From: Cordilura impudica
Taxonomy: Eukaryota; Arthropoda; Insecta; Diptera; Scathophagidae
Reading direction: 5' to 3'
DNA length: 64,000 nt
NCBI GenBank assembly: GCA_963682025.1
Contig: OY821519.1
Span: 193,575,784-193,639,783 of the forward strand
Part shown: in pieces, positions 30,880-42,619 of the stretch
How the letters are laid out: every line of letters starts with the position of its first letter
Position numbering within the stretch: the first letter of the stretch is position 1
Program-made: the position numbers and the translations under genes
The notes under the pieces: model-generated
The model's database searches: none
Told to the model about the DNA's origin: nothing
The model's input: only the letters and a program-made list of their open reading frames with translations

Positions 30880-31330
30880 TCTTTTTGGATGGCCCATGTC
30901 TCTAACTGGTTATAAAAGAGTCTGATAGAACCAGAAATCGACGAAAAATTCTAGTGTTTGTCGAAAGTTTATTGCATTTCGTAGAAAATATTAACGTATA
31001 ATTCCTGTAGTCCATATTACTGGCTTCTTCCGCTTCTTCACTTAACATACCAGTAGGAAGAATTGCTGCGTTCATGATGACTTTTCCGTGTATAAGTATA
31101 TTATGGACAGTGACCGTCATGGAATATAAATCATATTTTTAAACAAACAATTTTTCCGTATCCCAAGTATAGTTTTTGAACTTATGCGAATTGATTTTCG
31201 GAAATGATCTATCAACTGTTCGTCAACTCCGGTAATATCAGCAACGAGTGGAGGAAGGTTAGCGAAAAAAGTCGCGATGTATTTCTATCATTAGATTATC
31301 CTTTTCCTTGAATTCCTTGACTTATTTTTG
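30880..31330 (-). pseudogene. Fragment of an arthropod repeat-encoded protein of unknown class
   Basis: The minus strand reads KNYTWDTEKLFV, then YSMTVTVHNILIHGKVIMNAAILP, TGMLSEEAEEASNMDYRNYT and, further on, VLSDSFIT. I recall the pattern 'M..TVHkiLiHg..ii..alLPiG.LSEEAqEa.NKd...yR.......LL.SDP.iS' from many uncharacterised arthropod proteins that occur in high copy number, probably transposon-encoded. The reading frame has a stop between FV and the next block and loses the N-terminal bulk. I cannot name the function. The call rests on memory of that recurrent family. Confidence 0.45.
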
Positions 31331-32140
31331 TACACGCAGCTTATTTTTTCATATTTCTTTAAAAAAATCTTGTTTAAATATTCACTTGCCATTTATGCTA
31401 TCTATTATTAAAATGATTAAGGACCTGTTTTGAAATGGCTTTTTTAACATTTTCATTTAATTATTACTTTACACAGTTCTTCATATGAAATCGAAAACAT
31501 ACTCATTTTTATGATTGTACATAAAAATTTTAAAAACCTTGAAAATTAAAACTCCTTTTACTCTCTACAAAATAATAAAAATAATCATTAAAAATCAATC
31601 ATATGGTTTGCTTTTAATTATCTCTACGTACTTTTCACCCTAAAAGTATGCAATATTTCTATGACAAAAATTCTATGACAAGTTTCTTGACTTTTATCAG
31701 AAATTTATAGTTTTCTTCCTGTTCCGGAAATTTCCGAGAACTGCTTTTTCTAGTCGGAAGAAAACATTCCCACATTTCTTTTTATTGAAAGAACAGCTTG
31801 GGGAAAGTGGGGCTACATTAGTTTTATTCCATTGAAAATCAAAAATAAGTTAATTTTTAGAGGCTCATCAATTTGGGCATATCTTAGCAGTTTATTTGTA
31901 GAGAAATGCTACATTTTTCAAAAATATTAAAGACAAATGGTATTAGCAAGAAAATTTGCTCAGCTCTTTAGCCGTGACTGTACTTCAATATTTCAAAAAT
32001 AAAATACAATTTTTCTAAAAAACCATAAATGCACATTTCATATTTAAATATTACTCTACAAAACTGCACCATTAAGTTTTTTAAATTGAGTTGTCGAAAA
32101 AAGGGTTTTTGACACCAAATTTCTACTGTGTGACACACTG
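31331..32140. other. No gene recognised
   Basis: AT-rich anonymous sequence with several poly(T)/poly(A) runs. Confidence 0.4.
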
Positions 32141-32144
32141 AACT

Positions 32145-32365
32145 GAGGAGTGACTTATGCCCTTGATCAAAGCTACTTCCTCATTTCTAAGCTCGAGGAT
32201 AATTTTTCTCTCGTCAGAGCAGACTTCTTTGATTTTGGAATTGACCTCGAAATATAGTTTCCAAAAGGAATATAATTAAATCAAAAATTAACTTTATACA
32301 AACAAGAGTGTTTTCTATCTTGAATATTTCGGGGATTCCCCTAATTGTAAATGTACGAATATTTG
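32145..32365 (-). pseudogene. Possible Tc1 N-terminal fragment and terminal repeat
   Basis: Minus strand: KEVCSDERKIILELRNEEVALI, which fits the Tc1 N-terminal helix 'k.ls..eR..Ii.l..eg.s...I'. Just beyond it, AAATATTCGTACATTT (minus reading, at about 32348-32363) nearly matches the putative terminal repeat near 28034. If both belong to one element, it spans 28.03-32.37 kb with other insertions inside. Confidence 0.35.
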
Positions 32366-32507
32366 TTCTGGCACTTATAGTTGTCAAAAAAAAATTAAGT
32401 AGAAAAGTTCCGTAAGTTTTTTGAATAACAAGTAAAATTGCAAATGTGTAAAAATATGAAAGTACTTAATTAAAAATATTTATGAACTTTTATTATATTT
32501 ATATTTA

Positions 32508-32872
32508 CTAGCAGATTCCAGCGCTCGAAATTCGAGTGCAATTTCTATGCAACTTTATTTTCCAAATTAGCCAATTCACAAACCAAAACATCTTTGGTTT
32601 ATTATTATTGTGGATGAAGATAAAAAGTTCGTTAATAAAAACACATTCTCAAATTTAATAAACACACACATAGCATATGTATAATTTTATGTATGTATTA
32701 GTAGCAACTTTAAATTTACTCAAAATAAGGAACAAAATTTAAAAATCTGTAAATCTGGAAAACAGCTAAAAACAAATACCTTTCAAATAATATACGTTTG
32801 GTCAAAATCGGGATAAAACGGTGGAACAAAACATCGGTCACAAGAAATCGCCTAGCCTATTAATATTATAGA
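32508..32872 (-). mobile_element. Short non-autonomous Helitron, copy 3 (complete)
   Basis: Minus-strand, 365 bp. CTAG end at 32508-32511 preceded by A; GCACTCGAATTTCGAGCGC-like hairpin; TC end at 32871-32872 followed by T on the plus strand. Both termini and the A/T junctions are intact. Confidence 0.85.
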
Positions 32873-33414
32873 TTAATATTTTCTGTGAAGCTTATATCGT
32901 AGAAAGTTATTTTTTGAAAAAAAAATTTAAAATTCAATATCGAGGTTCCTGTAAACTAGAAATAACTCAGAGAAATGCTGATACATGATGATCTCCGGTA
33001 AATCATTTCAGATCTGTCATTCTTTAACAAGTTAAAAATCGAGGCTGCTAGTTTCTGAATATACCATTATTGTCCATGACACCAAGGCTTTTTAAATTGA
33101 AATAAAACTACCAAATTGTGATAACCCTCAATTCATTTGATACATGTATAAACAAGGCTCATCTATAAATAGAATGTTGTTTACTCCAGTAAGAAGTACT
33201 TTAACTTAGTTTGCCAAAAAGTATACATTTTTTGGGCTGATTTTCCTCTGTCTACATTGTTGCTACTTTATCATTTATAATGATTACTTTCTTTTTCCCT
33301 TCAAACAAAACGAAAAAAAAATCTGCGAAAAATGTACCCATTTTATGCAATGCCATTTTATACAAGAACTTAAAGAGAATATGTAAACAAGCACAAAGGA
33401 AGCATATTTAAAGC
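32873..33414. other. No gene recognised
   Basis: AT-rich anonymous DNA between a short Helitron and a mariner element. Confidence 0.4.
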
Positions 33415-33416
33415 TA

Positions 33417-34212
33417 CGTGGGGGAGTCAATAAGTCTTTACAAAGACATAGAAAAACTTATTTTTGATTCTTTTAAATTTTTCAACATAGTCTTCTTTTG
33501 TTCGATACTCTTCATTTCGTGATTCTCCAATTTTGTCCTCAAAATAGGTCTCTGTTGGAAAGATGACCTCGAATATCACTAGAAGCCAAATCGTGAGAGC
33601 TAGCTGGATTCGACAATAATTCAAAGCTCAACTCGTGTATTTTGGCCATAAAAACTGCACAAGTTTTGCATTAGATATTTTCTTGATTGAATATTACTTT
33701 TTATTTCAGCTAAATGCGGGCATTTTTTGATAAAATATAGTTTTCATTCATTGTCTTTAATTTCTGCAAGTAGTCTATGTAGATAGTTCTATGCATTTCC
33801 CAAAAAAAAGAGGCCATAACCTTACCCAACTTCACTGTTTTTCATTTTTCTGAGACGATATCATTTGGTACAATCCCTTGCTTTGCCTGTGCTATAGTTT
33901 TGGTCTATAGTGGTTAAGATACTTCATCAGCAGTTGTCGGCGAAGAAATTTAAATCACCTACTGAATCAATCATGCGATTACGTTTATTCCCAATTGTGA
34001 GTCAACACGATAGCTTTTAAACATTCAAATTGAAATCACTGAACTAAAATAATATCGCAGATTTTAATTTAACTTTAACTTATTTCTTTATTTCTTTAGG
34101 CGTTTTGCCATTCAACAAAAAGTGTTTGATGACAGCTCGAAATACATTTAGTTTTTTCATTTTTCAAAAATAGCACAAATGTCTTTACCAAAAGACTTAT
34201 TGACTCATCCAC
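33417..34212 (-). mobile_element. Degenerate mariner element with both TIRs
   Basis: Left terminus CGTGGGGGAGTCAATAAGTC and right terminus GACTTATTGACTCATCCACG are inverted repeats of about 28-30 bp, flanked by TA on both sides (33415-33416, 34213-34214). Minus-strand remains of a mariner transposase lie between them: FLLNGKTPKEI (N-terminal helix), KVMASFF..EMHRTIYIDYLQKLKT (catalytic region 'w.a.G.i.idYL.kG.Ti..'), MAKIHEL, and TETYFEDK with EDYVEKF at the C-terminus. The element is only 796 bp, so internal deletion is likely, and several stops are present. Confidence 0.8.
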
Positions 34213-34577
34213 GTATATTTAAAATAGTATTATATTTAAATGTACAGTGGGGAGCAAAAACGAATATATTTCTTCTTTTTGTACTTTTAAGCTAATATAT
34301 TATTCCTTGTTTTATTATTTGCTCTTAATAAGGAGGAAAAAATAAATTCAGGGTGAAAAAATATTCCCGTTTTTCAAAAATTCTAACAATTGAGGAATAC
34401 TTCTTCCGCACCTTTATAATTAAGAACATTTTTTATATATTTTGACATACTTTCAACTAATTTCTATATATACCAGTATTTATATACAGTTAACACATAA
34501 AATGAGTGCTCACTCTTAGCTCATATTTCAAATACGTATTTACACATTATTTTTTAAAAAAATTTTAATTTGGTTTA

Positions 34578-34953
34578 TCTATAATATTAACAGGTTAGGC
34601 GATTTCTTGTGACCGATGTTTTGTTCTACTATTTTATCCCGATTTTGACCAAACGTAAATTATTTGAAAGATATTTCATTTTAGCCATTTTGCAGATTTA
34701 CAGATTTTTAGTTTTTTTCCTTTATTTTGAGTAAATTGCATTTAAAGTTGCTACTAACACGTACATAAAATTATACAATAATATGTGTGTGTTTATTAAA
34801 TTTGTTAATGTGTTTGTAATAAAAATGAGTTTTTTTTTGTGTTGATTTGTGAATTGGCTATAATTGATTAGCATATATTTAGGGTCCTTATTTAATGTAA
34901 AAATATAATTTCCTTGAATTTGCACTCGAATTTCGAGAGCTGGATTCTGCTAG
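34578..34953 (+). mobile_element. Short non-autonomous Helitron, copy 4 (complete)
   Basis: Starts TC at 34578 after A, ends CTAG at 34950-34953 before T; 376 bp. The hairpin reads GCACTCGAATTTCGAGAGC. It ends 15 bp before the larger Helitron begins. Confidence 0.85.
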
Positions 34954-35274
34954 TTATTTATTAATCTATCTATATATATAAAAATCAAACGCTTTTTGTT
35001 AGGCTATTTAAAACTCGAGAACTGCTTTAGCGATTTACAAACCAATGTACGCGTTGGAAAGGTCTACTTTCACTGATGGTTTAAAATGAAAGAACATCGA
35101 AAAATGTCTACGCATATGCGTTTTACGCACACTTTTATGATAGTATGTTTTTCCAATATCATAATGGAATTTATTTTTTTCATTTATTTTTGTCACTAAT
35201 AATAAGGTAAGCGCTACGAGTTATTACGCGCATCGATTAATTATTCGATAAAACGAATACAATCACATTTTGCA

Positions 35275-38200
35275 TTGCCATTAGTTTTTGCATCAATTGC
35301 TGATATACAATATGCAAAAATTGAAACTGAACGTTTAAATTACGTCAAATATAACCAAACAAAACTACGTTCGGAAGACTACATTCATTTGCGTGATGCT
35401 ATAAACAACGATGTGGATCCTAATTATATTGGCAATATGGTGATTTTACATCGTCTTATCGTGGACCACCACTTGTGCATGAATACGCGCAAGATGCAAT
35501 GTGTGCGTCATTATGGAAGACCTGATTTTTTATAACTTTCACGTTCAATCCGTTAAAAAAAACATTTATTTGAAGGTCAAAGGCCAACAAAAGTCGTTAA
35601 TGAACATGTTGATAAAATTAAAAATATTTGGTGAAGTACGTTACTGGATGTATTCGATTGAATGGCGAAAGAGAGGACTACCGCAGGCTGACATTTTAAT
35701 TTGGATGGTTGATAAAATAACACCAGAACAAATTGATAACATTATATCAGCAGAAATTCCTGATCCTGAAATTGAAATTGAATTGCATGAAATTTTTACC
35801 AAAAACATGATTCGTGGACCATGCGGTACTTTGAATATGAATTCAGTATGTATGCAAGAAGGAAAGATTATCCACAAGCATTAGTTTTTGAAACTATTGC
35901 TGGAAATGATGGGTATCCAAAATATCGTCGACGATGAAGACAAGATAATGGTAGATCAACAACTGCCAAAGTGGGAACATAACAAATCGAGGTCGCCAAG
36001 CAAGGCAAACCTGTTCAAGGTCATCCAAATGTGTTCGAAACTGATGATTTAGGACAAATTTACACAGCCACCCAAATAATAAGTGTTTTCATTTGCGTTT
36101 GCCTTTGATTAATGTTCATGGTTCAACATCATTTTATTATTTGAGAATTCTTGATGGACAATTATGCGCCACTTAGCGTGAAGCATGTCGAAAATTAGGA
36201 TTGTTTGAACACGATACACATTGGGATAATACTGATGCGTTGGTATCACCATATCCACAAGAAATTACAATTTTATTTTCTATCATTATGCCAACTTGCA
36301 ATCCGGCTAATCCATCTGCTTTATGGATGAAATTCCGTGATTACATGACAGAAGATATTTTACATCGAATGCGCACTGTTAGTGTTCAATTAAATGAATT
36401 ATAGAGAGGAAATTTATAATGAGACATTGATATTGATTGAGGATATGTGTTTAGTCTCAGTTGGGTATACCATCACTAAATCGTTCAAGATATTATATTT
36501 TTAATCCAAATTTACTTCGAGAACAGAATTACGATCCATATGTATTGACAAATTTTGTTCAAAAAAATGTTCAACAGCAAAAATTGGCTTATGAAACAAT
36601 CATGCAAGACATTGATAATGGTAATGGTGGCTTGTACTTTTTGGCAAAAATTTTTTGATAACGTTCATTTTAGGAACTGTACGAGCACGTGGTAGTATAT
36701 CTTTGGCACTAACATCTTTTGGAACAGCAGCCACTTTATTTGATGGTGTTAGGACAGTGCATTCATCGCTAAAATTGCCTTTGAATATGGCAATGAATGA
36801 AGCACCTTCATGCAATTTACCAAAAAACCTCTGGCAAAATAGTTTGTAGGATGAATTCACAATGCCACACAAGAAATAAATTGAAGCTTTGGATCATACA
36901 ATGAAAGATTTTAAATTTCTACCTGTTATCTCAAAATCAACGCCAGCTGATGAAATAAATGCGTATAAATGCTATCAAATCTATGGAGATAAGTTGAAGC
37001 GTTAAGACTCACCACCAATGATCCATCAACTGCAACATTTTCAAAGCAATTGCTTTTAATGGGTTATGTTAAAATACCAATTTATAATGATGGTTTCATT
37101 ATAATTTCAAAGAATTAAACAAACAACTAATTGAAAAATTCTTCTCAATTATACAACAGCAATACAAAAACAAGTAAGAAAATTATAGTCGGTCTAGACC
37201 GACTATAGGATACCCTATAACATGCGTTTAGAGACCCTACCCCATAGGCCCAACTAACTGGACATAGAAAATAAGCATAAACCAAATTTGAGTGGGATTT
37301 TTATACATTTTTTTGTCTGCAGATATGAAAAAGTTCATATCGAGTGCTATATCTATATGGGGACTAGGCCCAAAAATGGACCGATCCTTACCATGTTTGG
37401 TAAGGTCTCTTGTATTTTGCAAAAGATATACAAACAAAATTTGAGAAGAATCAGTGCAATATTTTTGTTTTTTGATAGATTTAAGTGAAGATCGGGAAGC
37501 AGCTCTATATGTGGTCAAAGGGATCATTTTTGGACTACTCATTAGTGGATGTAATGAACGCATACAAACTCAATTTGAGTAAGATCTATATGACAATTTG
37601 GATCTTATGGCAATTTATGTCGATTTCATATGGGTAATTTGTTTGGGGGCTAGGTCTGAACATGGACCGATTCTCACCAATTTCAATAGCGTTCATCCCA
37701 TGGCCGATAAAAGCTTATATACCAAATTTCATCAAAATATATTCATATTTGCGACCTGCAGTTTGATTACAAGCTTTACATGGACACACAGACGGACGGA
37801 CGGACGGACGGACGGACGGACGGACATTGTTAAATCAACTCAGAAAGTGATTCTGATTCGATCGGTATAATTAAAGATGGGTCTAGGTCAAATATTTTTG
37901 GTTGTTACAAACAGCAGCACAAAGTCATTATACCCAAACCACATAGTGGTATAGGGTATAATTATGCTTGATTGAGTGAAAGACCTATATTGGCAGGAAA
38001 AAATAAGGATGCCAATGATTTGAATTTCATCATTCAAACTAGTTGACAAATTGATCACACATAAATCTGTTGATACTGTGATAAATAGAGAAGACGTATT
38101 ACATTATCCAACTGCATTTTTTAATTCTCTTGATCTGCCAAGAATAACACCGCATAATTTACAATTGAATATCGGATCTCCAATCATTATGCTTCTTTAT

Positions 38201-38500
38201 ATAAATCCACCCAAATTATGCAACGAAATAATACTTGCGGTCTAAAAATTAATGAATTATGTAAGTGAGCAATAATTTTAATTTGAGAAATTCAAAGGCG
38301 AATATGTTTTAATACTACGCATCCCAATGACTCCCACTGATATGCCATTTGAATTTGAGTTTCCCGTTCGTTTGGTTTTTGCAATGACTATCAATAAAGC
38401 TCAAGGTTTAGTCATTGCAAGTTTGCAGCATAACATTAGAAGTTCCTGTATTTTTACACGGTCAACTGTACGTTCCATATTTACGTGTTGGGAACCCGTC
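35275..38500 (+). pseudogene. Helitron Rep/helicase pseudogene (copy 2)
   Basis: Family blocks in order over several frames: TERLNYVKYNQTKLRSEDYIHLRDA near 35310 (Rep-side), YWMYSIEWRKRGLPQADILIWM (about 35643-35708), CGTLNMNSVCMQEGK, GHPNVFET, NPSALWMKFRDYMTEDILHRMR (about 36305-36375), PSLNRSRYY and YETIMQDIDNGNGGLYFL. SLALTSFGTAATLFDGV, SSLKLPLNMAMNEAPSC and, after the HINE, PTAFFNSLDLPRITPHNLQLNIGSPIIMLL and AMTINKAQG (about 38380) complete the series. 'RGLPQaHiLiwl' and the PIF1-type segments define the Rep-helicase. The Walker A block is deleted here (YFLAKIF replaces it). Stops and frameshifts throughout. Confidence 0.85.
37171..37960 (-). mobile_element. HINE copy nested in Helitron copy 2
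   Basis: Full-length minus-strand copy: tail CAAGTAAGAAAATTATAG at 37171, palindrome TCGGTCTAGACCGA at 37190-37203, long (GACG)n array at about 37791-37826, head ..CACATAGTGGTATAGGGTATA at 37960. Comparison with Helitron copy 1 (around 10035) shows it interrupts the helicase sequence with at most one duplicated base, consistent with Helentron-style insertion. Confidence 0.85.
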
Positions 38501-38605
38501 GTCTTTATTCATTTTCAATTCTTTCTAGAAGCTTTTTAATACAAAAGCGTTAAAATATATTATTGTATTGTCCAGCAAAGCGAGCTGGGTTACTCTAGTA
38601 TGATA

Positions 38606-38978
38606 TCTATAATATTAATAGGCAAGGCGATTTCTTGTGACCGATGTAAGTTTCACAGTTTTACCCCGATTTATACAAAATATTTATCATTTGAAAGGTA
38701 TTTCTTTTTAGCTGTTACCCAGATTTACAGATTTTCATCGTCTGGAATATTTTTTTGGAGTTATGATCGTTTAAAGTTGTTACTAACACATACATAAAAT
38801 TATACAATGCTATGTGTGTGTTTATTAAATTTTTTAATGTGTTTGTGTTATTGTGTTGAGTTTGCTTTCTTCATTCAAAATGAGTTGAATTGTGAATCAT
38901 ACCTTTAAGGTCTTTATTAAATGAAAAATAAAATATCCTAGAATTTGCACTCGAATTTCGAGTGCTGGAATCTGCTAG
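38606..38978 (+). mobile_element. Short non-autonomous Helitron, copy 5 (complete)
   Basis: TC at 38606 after A, CTAG at 38975-38978 before T, hairpin GCACTCGAATTTCGAGTGC intact. It begins seven bases after the end of the larger Helitron. Confidence 0.85.
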
Positions 38979-38979
38979 T

Positions 38980-40300
38980 AAAAATTTAATCTAAATAATT
39001 TTCATAATTATTGAAACTATTACAAAAACCGAAAATAACCTTTATTTACTCTTTAAAAAATAAATGCTCATTATTAATTTTTCTTTAAAAAAAATAATTC
39101 GAACCTCTCCCTTTTGTTATTTTGATATTTAGTATGTGAAACTGAATAAGGGGTCGATTGAGAGAAATCGATTAAGAGAAATAAGAATAAGTGAAGGAGA
39201 AAGGTCGGAATGATAACGATAGGTGACCTTGGGGCTCTCACAGTTCTACGTATTTCCATATTCGCACACAATGTACTGATTTACCCCATCTTCCTATCAT
39301 ATGTAAAATATGTGGACTAGTCCCGTAGTTGATGCCAAAATCTAGGCAAGAACTTAGCAGCGTTTGCAGTGGTCCGCTAGTTTATTTACAAATAAAATTG
39401 TTAGTGCGTTTTTCGTACCGAATGGTCTCCGGAACCACAGATAGCAATTTTTAGTGCTGGATGCAATGCTATCCTCTAATTCTCGTGATAATTAGAAAGA
39501 TATAAAAATTAACGATTTCAACAACAGCGAAAAAGTAATATTATTTTCCTTATTATTTAGTTCTAATGCAGAGTTCAAACTGAAACTACTCACTTTTTGT
39601 TTTATGCCAATTTAAACTTGCTACAACTTTGTATTTTCAGTGCCTTCAGTCTAGTGTTGCATATTGCGAAAAAAATCGGTTTACCTGTTTTTGTTTTTGC
39701 TTTATATTATATTTACATGTTGAAAGTGATTGTGGCGCAGTTTTACTTAACCATATTCGAAAGTAAGCAACAGGAAAGAATTTTTCATCTTTCTATATTT
39801 TGTTAAAATTCCATTATAGTGCACTTAATAAATAATTGGTCGGTAATAAATAATAGTTTAAGCTTGCAAAATATAAAAAATTAAACTTTCATTTAAATAG
39901 AATCTTTATGTATTTCCGTTATTATTTTTTTCCGTCGTTTTTGATTGCTAAAACGAAAATATTCATTATCATAAAAGTGACATAAATATATATTTTTATA
40001 TTTAGTGTAACGTCTGGTCTATTTACTAGTTTTGTGATTGTTATTTATTTCACTTACGTTGAAAGTTTTTGAATTTATTGTCCCGCTCATCTTTATCTCA
40101 ATAAGATGTTTTATTTGAAAGTGCTGGATGAATGAATATATCAACGTATTTCGACTATTCTTCAATAGAAATTTAACTTAGAATAATATGAGTAATTCAC
40201 TCGAATCATGATTAGTGCTTTTCTATTGCTTCTCTTTCTGGTTATAAAATATGAAGCATTCTATAAAGAAGTTATTGTTGACATATAATGAAATGTATAC
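38980..40300. other. No gene recognised
   Basis: AT-rich anonymous DNA. Small open frames (for example 39597-39806) have no recognisable motifs. No repeat ends were identified. Confidence 0.4.
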
Positions 40301-40309
40301 AAATTTAAA

Positions 40310-40520
40310 ACAAGTCAGTTTGGTAAATAACTTAGGCCTAGACCGACTGTACTACACCCTATGTAATGAGTTTCTTAGGACTAACCATACTACGAGTAAA
40401 TGCGGTCACTAATAGATATACAGAAATAAGCATAAAGCTTATTTAAGTCAGATAATCATACATGATAAACCAAATATAAACATAAACAAAACAAATTTGA
40501 GTGAAATATGTCATAAAAGC
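40310..40520 (-). mobile_element. Degenerate HINE tail fragment
   Basis: CAAGTCAG...GGCCTAGACCGACTGTACTACACCCTATG parallels the tail palindrome and following block of the main HINE family. It is followed by weakly similar ATAAGCATAAA sequence. Confidence 0.45.
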
Positions 40521-40589
40521 AAATTTTTAAAAAAGTGGGAGATTTGAGTGTGCCCCTGTCTCAAGAGTACTATTTTTATTTGGTCTTTT

Positions 40590-41275
40590 CTCGTAAGAAT
40601 GTTGTTGCTGGTGGATTAAAATATGCTACAGGTATTGAATATTTTAGCATTATTACTTTCTTTCCAGTCATTGCTTAAGTTCCAATAGTTGATAAGTTTG
40701 GTAATGTTGTAAGAGGTGCGGATAATGCTAACACATTTATCCGCATCTTCGTTACCTTTTTTTCCTGAGTGCCTGGTATCCAAATCAGTTTCACGCTAGG
40801 ATATAATTCCTCATAATTTATATTATGTATTGCTTATATATCCGAAAGAGAGTCAGTACAAATTGCTTATGTAGCTACTAAGTATCTTATGTGTTTGATC
40901 GTCTCGTATATAGCAATAATTTCTGCAGAGATTCGTGCTATATTCTAGAAGAAAAGAGTTTATTAAAATTTGTCCGTTATTTACAATGCCGTAACCAACA
41001 GTATTTTCGTCTTTAGAATCATCCGCATAGAAGGAATTGTAATGGCATAAATCTTGTTGGAGTTTATCAAATATCTGATGATATATTACGCAGCTAGAGA
41101 AGATGAGTCAATTGCAGAAAGATCAATTTTAGAATACCTAATACGATATTGTTGATATACATTAATAGCAATTTTATGAGTTAAGCAAAATTGGGTAATA
41201 CGAGTGGGTTGAAGAATTTTCATAATTTTTTTTTTTGTGTATTGATTTTTTCAATAAAATGGAAAGTGGGTAACG
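40590..41275 (-). pseudogene. LINE RNase H domain (same LINE as 43.3-46.6 kb?)
   Basis: Minus strand: NSFYADDSKDENTVGYGIVNNGQI (about 40975-41040), an RNase H 'fyaDgSk....vGyai' block with the first catalytic Asp. Further on are AIYETIKHI, the 'CTDSLS' block (TDSLSDI, second/third catalytic region), and VKLIWIPG..GKKGNEDAD in mixed frames ('l.WvPgH.Gi.GNE.AD'). This domain defines RNase H-bearing LINEs. It lies downstream, on the same strand, of RT pieces at 43.3-46.6 kb, so all can be read as one element broken by later insertions. Confidence 0.6.
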
Positions 41276-41394
41276 GCCATTTATTATTATGCATTTACTA
41301 AATTTTGAAGTAGCCAAACCTCTGTATTGTTCAATTGACATAACATCCGCTTCACAAATTATATATGAGAGATTTAGTTTTGCTGTACAGAAAA

Positions 41395-41770
41395 GGGAAA
41401 ATGCATGCTAAATTGTGGGAAAATGCCTGTTAAGTCTATAAGAAATGCATGCTAAATGGTAAAAATGCATGCCATGTACATGTTTTTGTTTTTTCGAAAG
41501 TTTTTTTTTATTTGCAGCTTTGAAAATCATTTTTCTTAATTCAGCATGCAATTTCCTTACATTTAGCATGCAATTTCCCTACATTTGGCATGGAAATTTT
41601 TCTCATTTTTAACAGAAAAATTTCCATTTTTAGCATCCATTTTCCCATAAATTTGCCCAAATTTAGCAAACATTTTGCCATTTTTTGCATGCATTTTTAC
41701 CATGTGCCATTTTTCCCATAATTTAGCATGCATTTTCCCACTTTTACCAAACGCTTCCCATAGTCCCATT
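41395..41770. repeat. GCATGC-containing degenerate repeat cluster, inverted halves
   Basis: Units of about 20-25 bp carry (T)TAGCATGCAATTT / GCATGCTAAAT and CCCATAATTT / AAATTGTGGGAAAA. Plus-oriented units lie at about 41398-41480 and inverted units at about 41540-41765, so the block could fold back on itself. Confidence 0.55.
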
Positions 41771-41787
41771 ATATATCTTACTAGCTG

Positions 41788-41875
41788 TAACCCGATGCGC
41801 TTCGCTGCACCCATCGTAATGAAACAAAACATTGGGAATACATTTTGTAGAAAACTATTTTATTTATTTGTCAAT
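41788..41875 (+). repeat. Repeat head CTAGCTGTAACCCGATGCGC
   Basis: Second good copy of the sequence at 2245-2300. It is followed by 'TGGGAATACATTTTG' and then a GATTTT-rich stretch that runs to the next HINE. Confidence 0.45.
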
Positions 41876-41940
41876 TTTTGTTTATTGCAATTTTTGATTT
41901 TGGCGATTTTTGTTTTTTGCGATTTTCGATTTTGGCCATT

Positions 41941-42573
41941 TTTATACCCTATACCACTACGTGGTTTGGGTATAATGACTTTGTGCTCCTGTTTGTAACT
42001 ACCAAAAATATTTGACCTAGACCCATCTTTTATTATACCGATCGAAACAGAATCACTATCAGATTCGATTTAACGATGTCCGTCCGTCCGTCCGTCCGTC
42101 TGTGTGTCCCTGTAAACCTTGTAATCAAACTGCAGGTCGCAAATATGAGTATATTTTGATGAACTTTGGTATATAAGCTTTTGTCAGCCATAGGATGAAC
42201 GCTATTGAAATTGGTGAAAATCGGTCCATGTTCAGACCTAGCCCCCATACAAATGACCCCTATGAAATCGACATAAATTGCCATAAGATCCAAATTATCA
42301 TATAGATTTTACTCAAATTGGGTTTGTATGCGTTTATTACATCCATTAATGAGTAGTCCAAAAATTATACCTATGGGACAACCCTTACTCATAGGCCCCA
42401 TGCAGAGCACTTAAATCTATCAAAAAACAAAAATATTGCACTGATTCTTTTCAAATTTTGTTTGTATATATTTTTGTTTGTATATATTTTTGCAACTTTA
42501 CCAAACATGATCAGGAGCGGTCCAATTTTAGGCCTAGTGCCCATATATAGTAGATATAGCATCCGATATGAAC
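41941..42573 (+). mobile_element. HINE copy, tail missing
   Basis: Head TTTATACCCTATACCACTACGTGGTTTGGG at 41941, (GTCC)n at about 42077-42098. It contains a duplicated 'TTTGTATATATTTTTG' near 42460-42490 and stops at GATATGAACTTTT, before the tail inverted repeat. Confidence 0.8.
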
Positions 42574-42619
42574 TTTTAATCTAATTAATTAATCTAATTC
42601 TCAAAGTTTCAAGGCTGTC

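Larger units (their letters stand above)
34969..38598 (+). mobile_element. Helitron copy 2 with intact termini
   Basis: 5' end TCTATATATATAAAAATC at 34969 after A. 3' end: hairpin CCAGC-AAAGCGA-GCTGG (38572-38588), six bases, then CTAG at 38595-38598 before T. All canonical Helitron boundary rules are met and no target duplication is seen. The element carries plus-strand Rep/helicase remnants and one nested HINE (37171-37960). Net length is about 2.84 kb, roughly half of an autonomous element, so it is internally deleted. Confidence 0.88.

Noticed and set aside
37598..37870. A 60-90 residue 'protein' recurring many times (also at 42033-42293, 45433-45669, 58894-59154, 60282-60542, 63293-63535)
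   Set aside because: It lies in the HINE body next to the (GTCC)n array, and its apparent conservation is nucleotide conservation of a non-coding repeat. Frames on the other strand look equally conserved.
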